Positions 1-56,880 of a DNA stretch of 64,000 bases are shown here, piece after piece. The DNA is from Ampullaceana balthica. Its lineage: Eukaryota; Mollusca; Gastropoda; Lymnaeidae. The stretch lies in the NCBI GenBank assembly GCA_944989445.1, contig CALYLW010000329.1, positions 534,010 to 598,009 on the forward strand, read 5' to 3'. The translations under genes and the position numbers were made by a program. Under the pieces are notes generated by a model, which was given only the letters and a program-made list of their open reading frames with translations, ran no database searches and was not told where the DNA came from. Position 1 is the first letter of the stretch. The number at the start of each line of letters is the position of its first letter.

Positions 1-1654
1 AAACCAATATTAAAAAAAGAAAGCTTAGAGAAACATTGTCTCCTCTCTATTTTGTGCTCCCCTCCCCATGCCCTCAAATGTTGAATGTATTTAAGCTTAA
101 ATGTAAATAAAATTTATGAGTAAATCTAACAAACCCATTTAGTGAGATTTATTTCTGTATTTCAAGAACATAAAACTTTAGGACTATGCCTTTCAATAGT
201 AACTAAAGCACCAGAGAAGACTGCTACAGGATGAAGTGACATTGTGGACGGGAATGATGATCACATTATCATTTTGTGTGGAAAAGTTGAAATGGCAAAA
301 TTAAAATGTTTTTTGTTTTTTTAAAGAAAGGTTGTCTTTACTTATTTAGACCATGATAAATCAAATATCAAATTGTGAATAAACAAAGAAATAAATACAT
401 TTAAAAAATATAAAATAAAAAAAAAGATGAAGGTGTAAAATGATAAAATACAAAATAAACAAAAATTGTTGTAAAAGAATTAAAATAGTAAAGAAGCAAA
501 TATACAACAATATGTTGAGCAGAGCTTATATTAAAGTATTTCACGTAAGAGTTATCATAAGTTGATGAAACACAAAAGGTCAGACAAGACTGCAAAAAAA
601 CACAGTAAAGATATTGTTACAAGAGAAATATGCATATAGACAAAGGAGGGATTTCTATAAATGACAAATAAAATAAATTCTATTTAATGACTGAACCTTT
701 ATTATTTTGAGAAATGTTTCAGAAAAGTTATTTCAAAATTCTACAACAGTGAGTGAAAGCTCTATATTAAAAAAAAACAAAAAAAAACAGTGTCAAGGCA
801 TTAAGCATAAGTAGAAAAATAGTCCATAGCATAGGAGTGATAGAAAAAAGATCTGGTGCTGGGAGGTAGTACAAAATTTCAGATTTAGCTCATGTATTGG
901 TCTGTAAGCCATCATTACAAAATTACCTTTAGGCTGATGTATTGGGCTGTAAACCATCATTACCAAATTACCTTTAGGCTCAACTTCAAGAGTAAACAGC
1001 ACAAGAAATAAATTGACCTTCGCCTTTAGTTTTGGTATAGTGAATTCTCTTGTGTTTCTTAAAAGCAGTGCCATTGTGGTTGTCATTACAGTGTGGGAAT
1101 CACTGGTCCACAGGAGCAGGTTCAGCTACAGGACATTGTTATTAAATACTTAATAACATTGTGGATATTTTGAAACTTTAATAAAAAAGTTAAAGATGAT
1201 TTGCACATTTCATAAACCCCCAGGACATAGATGAGTTGTTGGGATGCGATGATTCACAATTGATAAAACACAAAATATATTAAAAAGACTGTTTAAACTT
1301 TAACAAACTGTAAACAAAATCGTTAGATTATGTTCACATAATTATTAGTTAAAAAACTAGACATTTTATTCTCATATAGTACAAGCACCATGAAGAGCTG
1401 ACCTAGGATTTTAAACATTTATAACACCTATACAGAGTCACTCATTAGACTGTTTTTAGTTTTGTCTACAGAATTTGTGAACCAAAACATTTATTTTAAA
1501 TATTTATTTTTTCTTAAAAAATAAATCTCTTTATATCCTAAGAAAAATAACATCAATTTTGATATGTTCCTAATTTATAGGTTAGATTGAATGAGGTCTA
1601 ATAAAACCAAATAATGGTGGTGTCATTATTTTAACATTAGAAGCCAAGGAATGA

Positions 1655-2133
1655 TGCATACACATGGGAATGACATGTTAGTCTGACCATCCACGTAATG
1701 GATACAGCACACATACACATGGGAATGACATGTCAGTCTGACCATCAACATAATGGATACAGCACACATACACATGGGAATGACATGTTAGTCTGACCAT
1801 CAACATGATGGAAACAGCACACATACACAAGGGAATGACATGTTAGTCTGATCATCAACGTGATGGAAACAGCACACATACACAAGGGAATGACATGTTA
1901 GTCTGACCATCAACGTGATGGAAACAGCACACATACACAGGGGAATGACATGTCAGTCTGACCATCAACGTGATGGATACAGCACACATACACATGGGAA
2001 TGACATGTCAGTCTGACCATCAACATAATGGATACAGCACACATACACATGGGAATGACATGTTAGTCTGACCATCAACATGATGGAAACAGCACACATA
2101 CACAAGGGAATGACATGTTAGTCTGATCATCAA
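1655..2133. repeat. 55-bp minisatellite, about 9 copies
   Basis: The core gggaatgacatg recurs at 1666, 1721, 1776, 1831, 1886, 1941, 1996, 2051 and 2106, exactly 55 bases apart. Small variants (catgggaa/caagggaa, tta/tca) distinguish the copies. Confidence 0.95.
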
Positions 2134-2825
2134 CCAAATTACCTTTAGGCTCAACTTCAAGAGTAAACAGCACAAGAAATAAATTGACCTTCGCCTTTAG
2201 TTTTGGTATAGTGAATTCTCTTGTGTTTCTTAAAAGCAGTGCCATTGTGGTTGTCATTACAGTGTGGGAATCACTGGTCCACAGGAGCAGGTTCAGCTAC
2301 AGGACATTGTTATTAAATACTTAATAACATTGTGGATATTTTGAAACTTTAATAAAAAAGTTAAAGATGATTTGCACATTTCATAAACCCCCAGGACATA
2401 GATGAGTTGTTGGGATGCGATGATTCACAATTGATAAAACACAAAATATATTAAAAAGACTGTTTAAACTTTAACAAACTGTAAACAAAATCGTTAGATT
2501 ATGTTCACATAATTATTAGTTAAAAAACTAGACATTTTATTCTCATATAGTACAAGCACCATGAAGAGCTGACCTAGGATTTTAAACATTTATAACACCT
2601 ATACAGAGTCACTCATTAGACTGTTTTTAGTTTTGTCTACAGAATTTGTGAACCAAAACATTTATTTTAAATATTTATTTTTTCTTAAAAAATAAATCTC
2701 TTTATATCCTAAGAAAAATAACATCAATTTTGATATGTTCCTAATTTATAGGTTAGATTGAATGAGGTCTAATAAAACCAAATAATGGTGGTGTCATTAT
2801 TTTAACATTAGAAGCCAAGGAATGA

Positions 2826-3160
2826 TGCATACACATGGGAATGACATGTTAGTCTGACCATCCACGTAATGGATACAGCACACATACACATGGGAATGAC
2901 ATGTCAGTCTGACCATCAACATAATGGATACAGCACACATACACATGGGAATGACATGTTAGTCTGACCATCAACATGATGGAAACAGCACACATACACA
3001 AGGGAATGACATGTTAGTCTGATCATCAACGTGATGGAAACAGCACACATACACAAGGGAATGACATGTTAGTCTGACCATCAACGTGATGGAAACAGCA
3101 CACATACACAGGGGAATGACATGTCAGTCTGACCATCAACGTGATGGAAACAGCACACAT
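2826..3160. repeat. 55-bp minisatellite, second array, about 6 copies
   Basis: The same 55-base unit as at 1655-2133, with cores at 2837, 2892, 2947, 3002, 3057 and 3112. It is the duplicated copy of the first array, and its variants follow the same order. Confidence 0.95.
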
Positions 3161-5041
3161 GCAAAGAGCCAAACATCAATTTCTGGGGCACTTAATGAAT
3201 CCGAGAAACCAGCTCAGAAGTAAGTAGAGGATAATCATGTCCAGATGAACTTTTCCTCTTAATTATACACAAATATAAATCAATTCAGAGTCATATTTTA
3301 CTCAATGATTTTGTCATGTGGATATTGCAAGAGACTAAAAGAGACTGAAAAGCAAATTCACTTACAGAAATTCACTTTGCTTCCATTTGAAAAAACAAAT
3401 GGGGAAAAAAGCTATTGAATGTCGTCAGCAACTGCTGTCTATCATTATTTCTATTATTCTTTCAAAGCAAATGTTGACCAAGTCATTTTGATGGTTTCCA
3501 TTAAAGTTGAGTGAGATTTTAAAAAAAGAAGTCCATAGCTTTCACTTCAATCTCATCAAGAAGTGTCTACATCGCAATGGTCCTTGTAAAGCCTTTATAA
3601 AGAGTTTATAAAAGGCTATATTATTTCAGTTAATTACTTAATTTAGGGGAAAAAAGAATGATCAGGTTTAAAGCCAGTGTTTTGCGACCTCCATTGTTTT
3701 CACAAGGGGTGCCATGTAAATATTTTCAGTAGATATTGAATTTCAAAACTAAAATTTAGATATATAGTATTACAAAAATTCACTCATTTTTCAGGAATAA
3801 GCAAAAAGCCAAGAAATTCAACAAATTTAAATAGTCAGGCATCATGTAACAATATCCTAGGATTTATTTCTGAAATTTACCACCCCAACAAGCCTATAGT
3901 TTGCTGGGCAAGTGCCAACCAAATTAAACCAACAATCACAGCACTTTTTCCTGACATCATATAGGTGATAAAACCTAAAAAGCACTCAAAACTGTATTAC
4001 AAAAGTCTTTTCTGTTAATAGGGGATATTTGGCAAAAACTCAACTTCCCATTATTGATTGTTAGCGTTTGATCCATGTGCCAAATGGGGAAAAAGCAGAA
4101 AACTCTATTGTATTTTCAAAGTACCAGTAAGAAGATATATACACATACATACACATATATATATTTTATTATTTATATAAATATAAATATAAAGAGATAA
4201 AGTGAAGATCTTAGTTTTTTCACATTCAGCTTATATATGTATCATCATTTTTTGAACAGATACAACATCAAACTGTAACAAGGTATCAGCAGGTGGATGT
4301 AACTTAGGACAAAAGTACAAGGGATGGGACAGAATAAACGTAATGTATGAGAATAATTCTATGTGTCAAGAAAATACAAAAAAATATATTTATGTCATAG
4401 AAATGTTCATATAAAATTTTTTTTAAAAAAAAGTTACAAATAAATCAGAATGCTTTCTTGGATCACAGAATAAATTTTAATCATTATATTTTCTTACTCT
4501 GAAATGTGTTCTTTAGATATATATCTATATTTTGATATTTATTAAATAATGTTCAACTTTAAACAAAAATTAAGAACTTTTTTTATTTTCAGTATCCCAA
4601 ATTTTATTTTTTAAAGTTAAATATCAAAATTAGGTTATTGTTAAATAAATTTATAAAAATAACTAAATGATTAAGATTTTCTTCATACTTACACAGGCAA
4701 TGAGAGTGTAACACAACTACTATAGAAAATTAACACAGTAATATGTACTTATGACAATATTTGTATCACTGTTACTATTTTTAAAAAAATGATATGGCAG
4801 AGCTCAATTTAACCTTTAAATTGTCAACAATTAAAAATTTTAACAATCTCTTTTTCACCACTTGTTATTTTCTGAATCAAGCACATGACAATATTTACTC
4901 TGAACAAAATTGCAATCCTGAACTGATATAATAAAACATTTGCTGCTTTCGGGACATGCACAAATATATTATGTTATATTATGACCACCAACCTGAACTC
5001 GGAGAATAAAACAAAATAGAAAACAAAGCTCAAGGACAACA
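3161..5041. other. AT-rich sequence downstream of the STIM stop codon (probable 3' UTR and flank)
   Basis: The stretch is highly AT-rich and has no convincing open frame. It lies directly 3' of the STIM stop on the minus strand, so it probably includes the 3' UTR. Several tttatt strings (AATAAA on the minus strand) exist, for example near 4165 and 4583, but none can be chosen. Nothing else is seen. Confidence 0.5.
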
Positions 5042-48227
<43,186 letters not shown>

Positions 48228-48654
48228 CTGAAACAAAAACAAACAGATTCAAGCTTCTTAGGAAACGTGTTTTTTTTGTGTTTTTGTTTAAGTTAACAGA
48301 ACGTGTAAAACATGGAATAACTAAAGTTATATTTTCGGAGTTCAAAGCAGACTATTTTTGTTTTGACCCCAGATTAAGGTAAACTGAACTAATGAGTTGG
48401 GCCTTCCCCATTTCATGAATACTAAAAAAGAGAGTGAAATAATTCTAGTTTACCTTGAGTATTAATGTCGAAATTTTACTTCTGTTTAGTAATCAATTAA
48501 CAAAAAAAACTTTATATTTTTTTTAAAATATTTACAAACAAAGGTCAAGAAAGCAAAAAAATGCATAACGCCAAGTGATGCGATACTTTAACACATGGTT
48601 AAGCGTCTCAATCCATATGCCGTTAATTCGTTTATATGTACTAACCAGGCCTTT

Positions 48655-48865
48655 AGAGCAATTGACGATTGGACGAGTGTAAAAAAAATTAACTCTTGGA
48701 AAAAAAACTGCACCAAAAATAACTCGTTTTGAACGTCGTTCAATATGTAAATGAGACATAATTTTTCTCCGCCAGTGATTGGCTGTAGGAGTCTGTAGGA
48801 GTTTCAGGGACCAATCGCTATCGATGACCGCACAGAACATTGCCTTTTATTATATAGGATTTATT
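48655..48865 (-). repeat. Dispersed repeat family copy 4
   Basis: On the minus strand it starts atcctatataataaaaggca and contains GATAGCGATTGGTCCCTG, CCAATCA, CATATTGAACG and CGAGTTATTTTTGGTGCAG. It is the best match to copy 1 at its tatataataaaa end. Confidence 0.75.
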
Positions 48866-49309
48866 TTTGCCCGTTGTTTCACAACTGCAACACATCGGGT
48901 GCATTTTGATCTGATATTTGTCCAGCAGATGTTGCAACATTTATCTGTTCACAAGAGGGCGCAGGCAAGCTAGATAAAGCCCCTTTTTGGTTGTGTGTCG
49001 GGGGATGGGGGGAGGGGGGAGGTTGCCACAAGTTACCAATAATTGGGAAATATTTTTTTAACTCCCTGAAATGTAGGTTTATGATTATCACTTTGTTCTT
49101 TGTGTTCTTGTGATTTTTAAAAAAAAACTTTTAAAAAGAGGGACCCCAGATAGTTGCGGCCGAAATCATAAATCCAGATTATAAGTTACACTTTTCATGG
49201 TCTATGTTTTCTTAGTGCTTCAATGTCCTGAAATTAAGCCATTGACTTCATTTGTACGAATAAAAATGTATTTGACATCATTTGTGACAATGCCACTGAC
49301 AACAATGAA

Positions 49310-49777
49310 AGAATGACATTGTCAGCTAATTAAAGAATGTCATTGAGAACGAATGAAATAATGTCATAACTAGCTAATGTAAGAATGACATCGACAGCTA
49401 CTCAAAGAATGCATTCCACAGCATTTAAAAGAATGTCATAGAGAATTAAAGACTGCCACTGAGAACTAATGAAAGATTGCCAATGCTAGCTAATGAAAGA
49501 ATGTCATTGACAGCTTATGAAAGAATGCCACTGACAGCTAATGAAAGAATGTCATTGACAGATAATGAAAGAATGCCACTGACAGCGAATGAAAGAATGT
49601 CATTGACAGATAATGAAAGAATGCCACTGACAGCTGATGAAAGAATGCCACTGACAGCTAATGAAAGAATGCCACTGACAGCGAGTGAAATAATGTCATT
49701 GTCAGCGAATGAAAGAATGTCACTGACAGCTAATAAAAGAATTTCATTGACAGCCAATGAAAGAATGCCATCGCCTG
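49310..49777. repeat. 24-bp minisatellite, degenerate to regular
   Basis: Units near atgaaagaatgccactgaca + gcta repeat about 13 times from 49477 to 49777, and more loosely from 49310. Alternation of gccactgacag and gtcattgacag gives a partial 48-bp higher-order pattern. The repetitive frame (ERMPLTAN) is not a gene. Confidence 0.9.
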
Positions 49778-51823
49778 AAGGGGGTAACATGACATTCCTC
49801 GTTGACCCACGTCATGGTTCCATGGGTGTGACGAGGCAGACCACACGGACTGGGAAACGCTGACATCAACACTTGGTGAAGCTCTGCGCAAACTATAGGC
49901 GAGGAATCGATCAACGCGCCGGTCGTTTCCTGCATCTGTACTCCATCGATGTTATCGGTAAATGAACCTTTTCAATGTGAGCCCGCACAGGAAAACATAG
50001 GACCCAGACAACAACATAAAGAACTGTAACAGAGAAAAGGAAGGGGGAAACGATTTCTGCTGTACAAAGGGTTATTCGGGCGACTGGGTTAAGGAGGGAG
50101 GGGTGGGGCGATAGAGGATTCGTGGGTTCCTCACCGGTCATGGTTGGGGTCAAGAGAAAAATACGTGTGATATTCATGTGGATTGTATTACATTTGGGTG
50201 GTGATATTTGAGGTAGAAGCACATAATAGTTTGTCGGATTCTTCGTGGAGATATTCTAAGAGTGTGTGGTCACGTTTCCATGACTCGCCACCTTTAAAGA
50301 GCTTTGGTTGTTGATTGCATGTTATGATATGTGCACTCGGTAGATACCATGAGATTATTTTATGGAGAGGATGGTCAAATGTATTGATTTGAAATAAAGA
50401 TTCGCTTGATGAGCCAACTTCATATTTTCGATGGATATAATATGTTTCTTTAAGCTATTAAAAGATCATCTAATACAATTGCAGACAATGACTCTTTTAG
50501 TTTGCAGGATTTTAATATAATGGAAAATTATATCTATGTTAATTTCCAGGAATGTCTTTTTCATCCTAATAGTAAAATTAAGTTTATATTTAAGGAATAA
50601 TTTCTTTGCCTATAACACCCCACTCAACCAACCGATGGGCATTATCGGATCGTCATCTCATTCAAACTCTAACAAAGTTGATTTTTTTCCCATCAAAATA
50701 CACGACGGGCACAACTGTCATTCTCATACCAAATCGCCCATGGTCGCGTGAATTTTCATTTAACAAGGATTGCTTTATCAATCAGCTGAACACAAGAAAC
50801 TATTCCCAGCTTCGCATCTTCTACACTCCTTATGCGGGGTCGAACAAATTTCACTGCTCAATACATCCATATTGCCGTAATTGAACGATGACAGTCAAAC
50901 GCAGCTCGGTGACGTCAAGGTTTTACAAAACTAATACGGCGATTAAAAATGGATGCCATGCGCTATATTTACAAACAAAACAAACCAAGGGGCCTAGAAG
51001 GAGAAGAATAGCGAGCAGCAATCAATATTAATACAATGATATCTCACGGCACCTATCCTCTGAGGCCTAAGGGATGGCCGGGGGTGGGGGGACTTTTGCG
51101 TTATTCAAGGGAGGGGGACTTTTGCGTTATTCAAGGGAGGGGGACTAAAGACAGAAGAAGGCCGCGTACATCTTCGTATATTGCTATCAGGTGAATGCAG
51201 AAATTGTGTAGAATTTCGGGCAGTTGATTAAACCAGAAATATCAATATACATTTGGCTGACACACTGTCAATTCAGTAGCTGACTAAACCACAGTATCTC
51301 AATGGACTTTAGGATATACGGACGCGGATTTGTGCTGAAAACTTGGTTAGAGGGCACTGCAATACAAACAGATTACCGGGGTTGAAACGACGGAAACATA
51401 TATGTTTCTAACAAATCGGAAAACCGAGCATTAAATAGTTTAGACCTGTTGGAAATGAACCCCTTGACCTACTTGGTGCTTGAAAAGCGCTACGTGTTTG
51501 TGAGGCACGGCGTATTTTTAAAATATCCATTGGGAAATAGTTATTCCTTGACACTTCTCGGGTCCGTGCTTCGCGGAAATTCAGTTTTCAGGCGACCGGC
51601 CTTAGAACCTATATCCCGCGATAAACGAGTGATTACTGTAACTTAGAAAAAAGACCGAGTGTTCCAGTGTATTATGCCCTTTTATGACAAAAAATATGCA
51701 ATATCAGAGTAACTTCATTAGCCATCCACAATATATGAGTAAGATCAAGAGTAAAAAAAAACAAATATTTAAGAAATATAAGCAAACACAAGCCTTGTAA
51801 TGTAATAAGAGTGCTGAGCTTAC

Positions 51824-52093
51824 ATGTTTCTTCACTGCCCGGATGTCCACTTGCAGCGCCACGAAAAATATCAGGATGTAGAGAATCAGATACCTCTGGC
51901 GATCTCCCCTGACCTCCTCCTCCGCCTCGGCGTCCGACTCGCTGGGTAGCTGTACTTGCTTGCTCACCTCCGGCTCGGCATCAAGACGGATTGAAACGAT
52001 ACTACTGTGGCTACCCGAGAGGTCCCTGCTAGAAACTCGCAAGTGGCTGCGGCATCGCCGTACTAAGACCGGTGTGTTTTTCGTACAACCCAT
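51824..52093 (-). CDS. Candidate first coding exon with N-terminal membrane segment (possible STIM isoform)
   Basis: An open frame begins with ATG at 52093 (MGCTKNTP) and runs 90 codons to CAT|GTAAGC, a good donor at 51823. A further in-frame ATG lies at 52111. The composition is coding-like and GC-rich against an AT-rich background: a basic N-terminus, an acidic stretch around residues 52-60, and a hydrophobic segment at about residues 68-82 (YLILYILIFFVALQV) followed by KKH. It ends in phase 0, which is exactly what the EF2 exon at 48227 needs, and lies on the same strand 3.6 kb upstream. It could be a long signal peptide or signal anchor of STIM; human STIM2 also has an unusually long leader. 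I found no EF-hand-1 exon between it and 48227, so a direct splice would give an isoform lacking the canonical calcium loop. It may instead belong to another transcript. Confidence 0.4.
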
Positions 52094-55000
52094 TCTAGAC
52101 ACAAAAAACATATCCCATGGTTTAGAGTTTAGATCAACGGATCGAATTCAAAACAGATTTGCGTCAAATTAAGGAACACAAGACCTAGCAGAATATAGCG
52201 GATACGTGAGTACCTGGCTGAAGTAACCAGTGTAGGTATAGTACCACAGACACACTCTATATTTCTTCACAGGCAGTCGATTCCCTCGTTTCAAAGACTG
52301 ACCATAAAATTGAATTACACTACAAAAGCGGATTAGTTGTTTTTCGTTTCAATGACTCTAATATAATTTTTTTAATATCCTAATCTATCTTATTGAAAGA
52401 CAATACACAAGTTGGCAAAAAAACAGTATGAACATTTCCCGTCTTGCTACACTAGAATACTAAACTACGTTTTGTTATTATTTCCAATGAATAGCACGGG
52501 ACATATACACTTAACGGGCGGCCTAAAGCGTACTAGCGTATGTGGCACATTTATAAACACAGCCTTAAAACTGAAATAATTCCACGGTTTTCGATAGATC
52601 GATGTTATCCATCTGCGCTGTTCCTTATTGTTTGTTCAAATCTAGAAAGCTACGGTGCAGATGTACATCATAGCACAGGCACAGCTGTAACGGCCACTGT
52701 TTGGACTACACACACCCACTGTATTGAAATAGTACCCATTGCCAGCAGGTTCCCGAGGATAAATCTACCCTGATTGTCCACCACCTGCCACCGGCATACC
52801 GATACGGATCAAGAACACTTAGTGACCAGCATAAGGAAGGCGAATGCGTCGAAGTTGGAAATTTAACGCAAAAATAAAAATGAAGGAGTTTCCTCCCCTT
52901 CAACGCTTTATTTACAACTTGTTGATCTCAACTATAAATAGCTACTGATATTTTTAGACGGTAATTATTGATGACCACAAAATGCCAATGATAGAGTAAG
53001 TCACTTTAACTCTCGCATCAGTAATTTCTAACTTATCCATTCCTCCACCCCTCCCAACTCCATTAAAATACATGAATATAAATGCAACGGTGCATATTCA
53101 ACAATAGGTTTCAGAATGCAGTATTTATCTTAACAAGCAAGAATAAATTCAAAACGATTAAAATAACAGATTCATACCGCTACCATACCTTAACTAAATC
53201 AATTTTTTTTAAACGTTAAAGTTTAACGATTTCGTCTGTAACTTTAAATCATAAGGGTTACATTACTTAGACCATACTTTGTTATTTAAAGCACCCATTT
53301 AATAACACACTCAAAAATTTAGAAATAGAACAATACTATCTCCGAAATTACGACAATTCCAACGGTTATGCACATGTCTGTCAACTACGTAACACTAGAC
53401 TTTCGTCAACGCCTGCATATATTTTTTTCCTGAGATGATAGTGAAGCTACGAACCAAATACTATGATTTTAAGAAGTAACAATGGCATCAAAACTATATA
53501 CATTTGAACACTAAAAATAGACATGACGACAAATTATTCAGAAGAGCTATATGTCCCCCCCCCTCCAAACACCCACGATAATGAGGTCCGGCGAACTGTC
53601 TAAAGCAAGCATACATACGTAAGACCACCAAACAGGAGAACTACTAATTGAAACTCGAGAAATGCCAAACGAGTCCTCGCTATCAACCGTAGTGGGATCC
53701 TGTCCACGGAGGCCGAGCTGATCGCACTGACTATGGGAGGCGCAGTCCCCGAGCCTTTAAAACAGCTGCCGGTGGTGGCGATGAAAAATAGATGAAGGCT
53801 ATTTATTACAGGGGTGTCATAGTCATATGTGTACCCCCCAAAGTCCTCTCATTAATTACCCTTTATTTACGGCGCGCAGGCGATGTCAGGCCAGACGCAA
53901 AATATTCCAACTATTCCGCAGACGAGGGTAAGGCGTAGATATGAAATTATAGGAAATACAATCTTCTGCCCAATCAGCGACTTTAGCTGAATACATCTTG
54001 AATGCTATAATCTGAAAAATCAATTTTATCTGTACTGGCAGTTCATTAATAGAATTAAGGAAACCTCCAACAAATCATTTTGTATCTATTACTCGAAACC
54101 AACGAAGGGTATTACTTTCAGTCCTTTCATTTGTATATTCTGAACGTCAGAATAAACAAATTAAGGAAATATTTTAAATAAAAATAATTTAACACAACCA
54201 ACGTTTAATAACACGACAATATAAACGTACTAAATTTTAAAAAAAAATAATAATAATAAAACATTAAGGCATGTAATTTATTTCGTAGACTTTAAGAGTA
54301 GTAATAAAAAATATTTTACTACGTCTATAATCCGAAATTAGCCAATGTCAAATGATAAAGCACATTTAAAATAATCATACAGATGGTGCGTCCTATGCAC
54401 TCCACTTACACCGAACACACAATAAATAATCTGATGGTAGCGGCCGTGGTCGAAACTCTTTTATATCAACCAGACCAGTGGGGTTATATCAAACGTTAGA
54501 GATCTGTCAATTACTGACACCAGCTCTCTTATCATGCTTGGAATAGTTGAGATATTTGTGAAAAGACAACAGCGCACTACAAGATAGGACACGAGTGTGC
54601 CGCTAACGAAACGTCCTGATAGTCTGGCCTGGCTTAACCACGAGTTGGCACCGGCTTCAAGTGGGACCCGAGGCCCTTGTTGACCCAAGAGGACATCACG
54701 GCCAACGGAATTTGAGAGATTCAAATGACCTCATCAGAAAGAATAGGTCTACCTTAAATTATAATAGAGAATAATTCTGACTTTATAGGCGTGACGGAGA
54801 ATCTATATATTGAGTGATGGACAACATCAGTGACTTAACAACAAAAAATCACTACGATTAAAAGCCGGGTCCCGGTCAATAAAGTCTTTATGTGTCATTA
54901 TTAAAAGGGGAAGGGGTCGAGCTATCAAATAAACTGTTAAAATAAATCGTTGGTAATAAATTTAAAAAAATTACGAGTTTAAAATCGTTTGAAAAATCAA

Positions 55001-56444
55001 TATAAAATTGCAACTTTTAAGATGTACTGTTTTCACAGACCCATCCAATATTTATAGATTTATTTAGACTTCTTGGTGGACGTCACAAATATCACTGAAA
55101 ATGATACCTTCTGAGGTCGAGATTCCAAATAATGTGCAAAAAAATATTTCTTCCAAAATGTTAACAGTTGAACACGATCGTTATAAGTAAGAAACGTTTA
55201 TAAAATGTTATTGGGCAATATGTTTACTTAAAAAAAGAAGAATATTGTTAGCGAGACCAAAACCCCCTACAGGCTATAAATATTTTCGCGGCGTTGTTTC
55301 AATTTCGCAAACCGATTATTGAACAACATCAGAATAATATCCGAGTTTTCAGGGTCTTTTAAAACCTAATATCCGTCTCACTACCAGAAAGGAGGTAATT
55401 TTTAAGACAATTGTTACCTTCAATTAGACAAAACACATACATAAGTTGTGGTGTAAAAGAAGAAGAAAAAAAAACGATAACCAGTCAAAAGTTTCTCCAC
55501 GCAGTTCCTTAAAAAATGACTTTCAAGTATGTGTATAGTGTATACCATTCTAAACGATATCAGATGCCAAGTTCAAAACACGGATATCCAATAACCATTA
55601 GGGTTTCATCAACAAGGTTGTTGTTTTTTTTGTAAAGATCGTAGATAAAGCTCCGTAGCCTGGCTAGTGAGGGGTGGGGATGGAGAGAGAGAGAAAGGGG
55701 GGGGGGTCTGAAGATAAATCAATACGCCATATATGACGTCAATAGAGGAATAAGGGGTGTCACACACTGGTCCACCTTTCCAGACCAAACGATTTATATA
55801 AGAATAGTAGTAAATAAAACTAAATAACTCGTCCCTTTATTAAAGGAAAAAACATCAAAATTAAACGTAAGATTTGACAGAAACTTTGATAAAAGTTGAT
55901 TAAACCAGGACACTTTGGATTCAAAAATGACAGGAGAAAAGACCTTGTCCAATTTCAAGGACGAAGCCAAGACTGTTAAATACCGTTCAATGCAATACGA
56001 CTATTAAACTCTAGAGAATTTCTCTCACTTATTTATTATTTCACTGCTTTGGTGGTGTTATCTTTCTTGCCAATTGTGTAATCTTTAATTGCTCTCAGAT
56101 AAAGAAAAAAATCCAACACCAATGGCTAACACTGAAAAATGATACTTTCCGAATCCCTCATCAGACAGCAATAGTTAATTATTTCTAGCAACGATATAAC
56201 TCTAAGGCTCAAAGCTAATAACACTTTACCGGTTACTTTAGGTAAATAGCATCAACACACATTACAGCCATGCTCTGTGTGAGAACAATGTCACGCTATA
56301 AGCAGTGGAAACAAAAGAAGACAATCAAACACTTCAGGCTGACGCTGTTGATATAATGATACAGGTTGGAGGTGGCCACCCTGAAGTCATCAGATATTAT
56401 ATCACAGGTTTAGTGGTCACGAGAGATGACCAACAGACGAGTGT

Positions 56445-56880
56445 AATTAAACAACCCGTAAAAACAAAGTTATTGACTATAAATCCCTTATATATGAGAC
56501 ATAACTGAAAGTACCGATTATATTCAATATAATATGCACCGCGCAACAAACATTTACAGACTGAACTCCCCTTGCTGTAAAAACACGGGGATGTGGTCAT
56601 CGATGGTTGGAGTGAACTCCAGTGATCCGTGAAGGTCAACTATAGCAGAAGGCTACATAGAGATAAACTAAAACTTCATTAATTTAATTACGGTACTTTC
56701 GATCGATCTGAAATTTCGATACAATGCATTGTTAGGTGACATAAGTGTGTGTGCAAAATTTCAGATCGATAGTATCACGGGATGTGGGTCATTTTTTACT
56801 TTTGTTTTGCCGCCCGCTCACGACAGACAGAAAGAAGACAAGACGGTGAAGTTAATATAGGGATTTAAAAAGTAGCTCGG
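56445..56880. repeat. Dispersed repeat shared with 29870-30330
   Basis: It contains gactataaatcccttatata (inverted relative to the 29.9-kb copy) and tacggtactttcgatcgatc, ctgaaatttc, gatacaatgcattgt (same orientation). Confidence 0.6.

Larger units (their letters stand above)
963..3160. repeat. 1,171-bp tandem duplication
   Basis: The sequence from about 963 recurs from 2134 at a constant offset of 1,171 bases, with no indel at the points I compared (for example 1091/2262 and 1621/2792). The second copy ends in the 55-bp minisatellite. The breakpoint lies in that minisatellite, so unequal exchange is the likely cause. Near identity implies a recent event or an assembly duplication. Confidence 0.9.
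48228..51823 (-). other. Region between the EF2 exon and the candidate first exon
   Basis: It contains a dispersed repeat copy (48655-48865) and a 24-bp minisatellite (49310-49777). I searched for a DxDxDG EF-hand loop exon ending in phase 0 and found none. The sequence at 49780-49960 is GC-rich but unrecognised. Confidence 0.7.

Noticed and set aside
49477..49863. Open frame of ERMPLTAN repeats
   Set aside because: It is a 24-bp tandem array; the short non-repeat end shows no known domain.
50090..50190. Minus-strand DPNHD string with a GTGAGG donor as the missing EF-hand exon
   Set aside because: Its donor phase does not fit the EF2 exon at 48227, a stop lies close upstream, and the loop lacks the Gly and Glu expected of a STIM EF-hand.
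54720..54770. Minus-strand LSDE|GTCATT as the end of an EF-hand exon
   Set aside because: Upstream codons in that frame soon meet stops and show no calcium-loop pattern.
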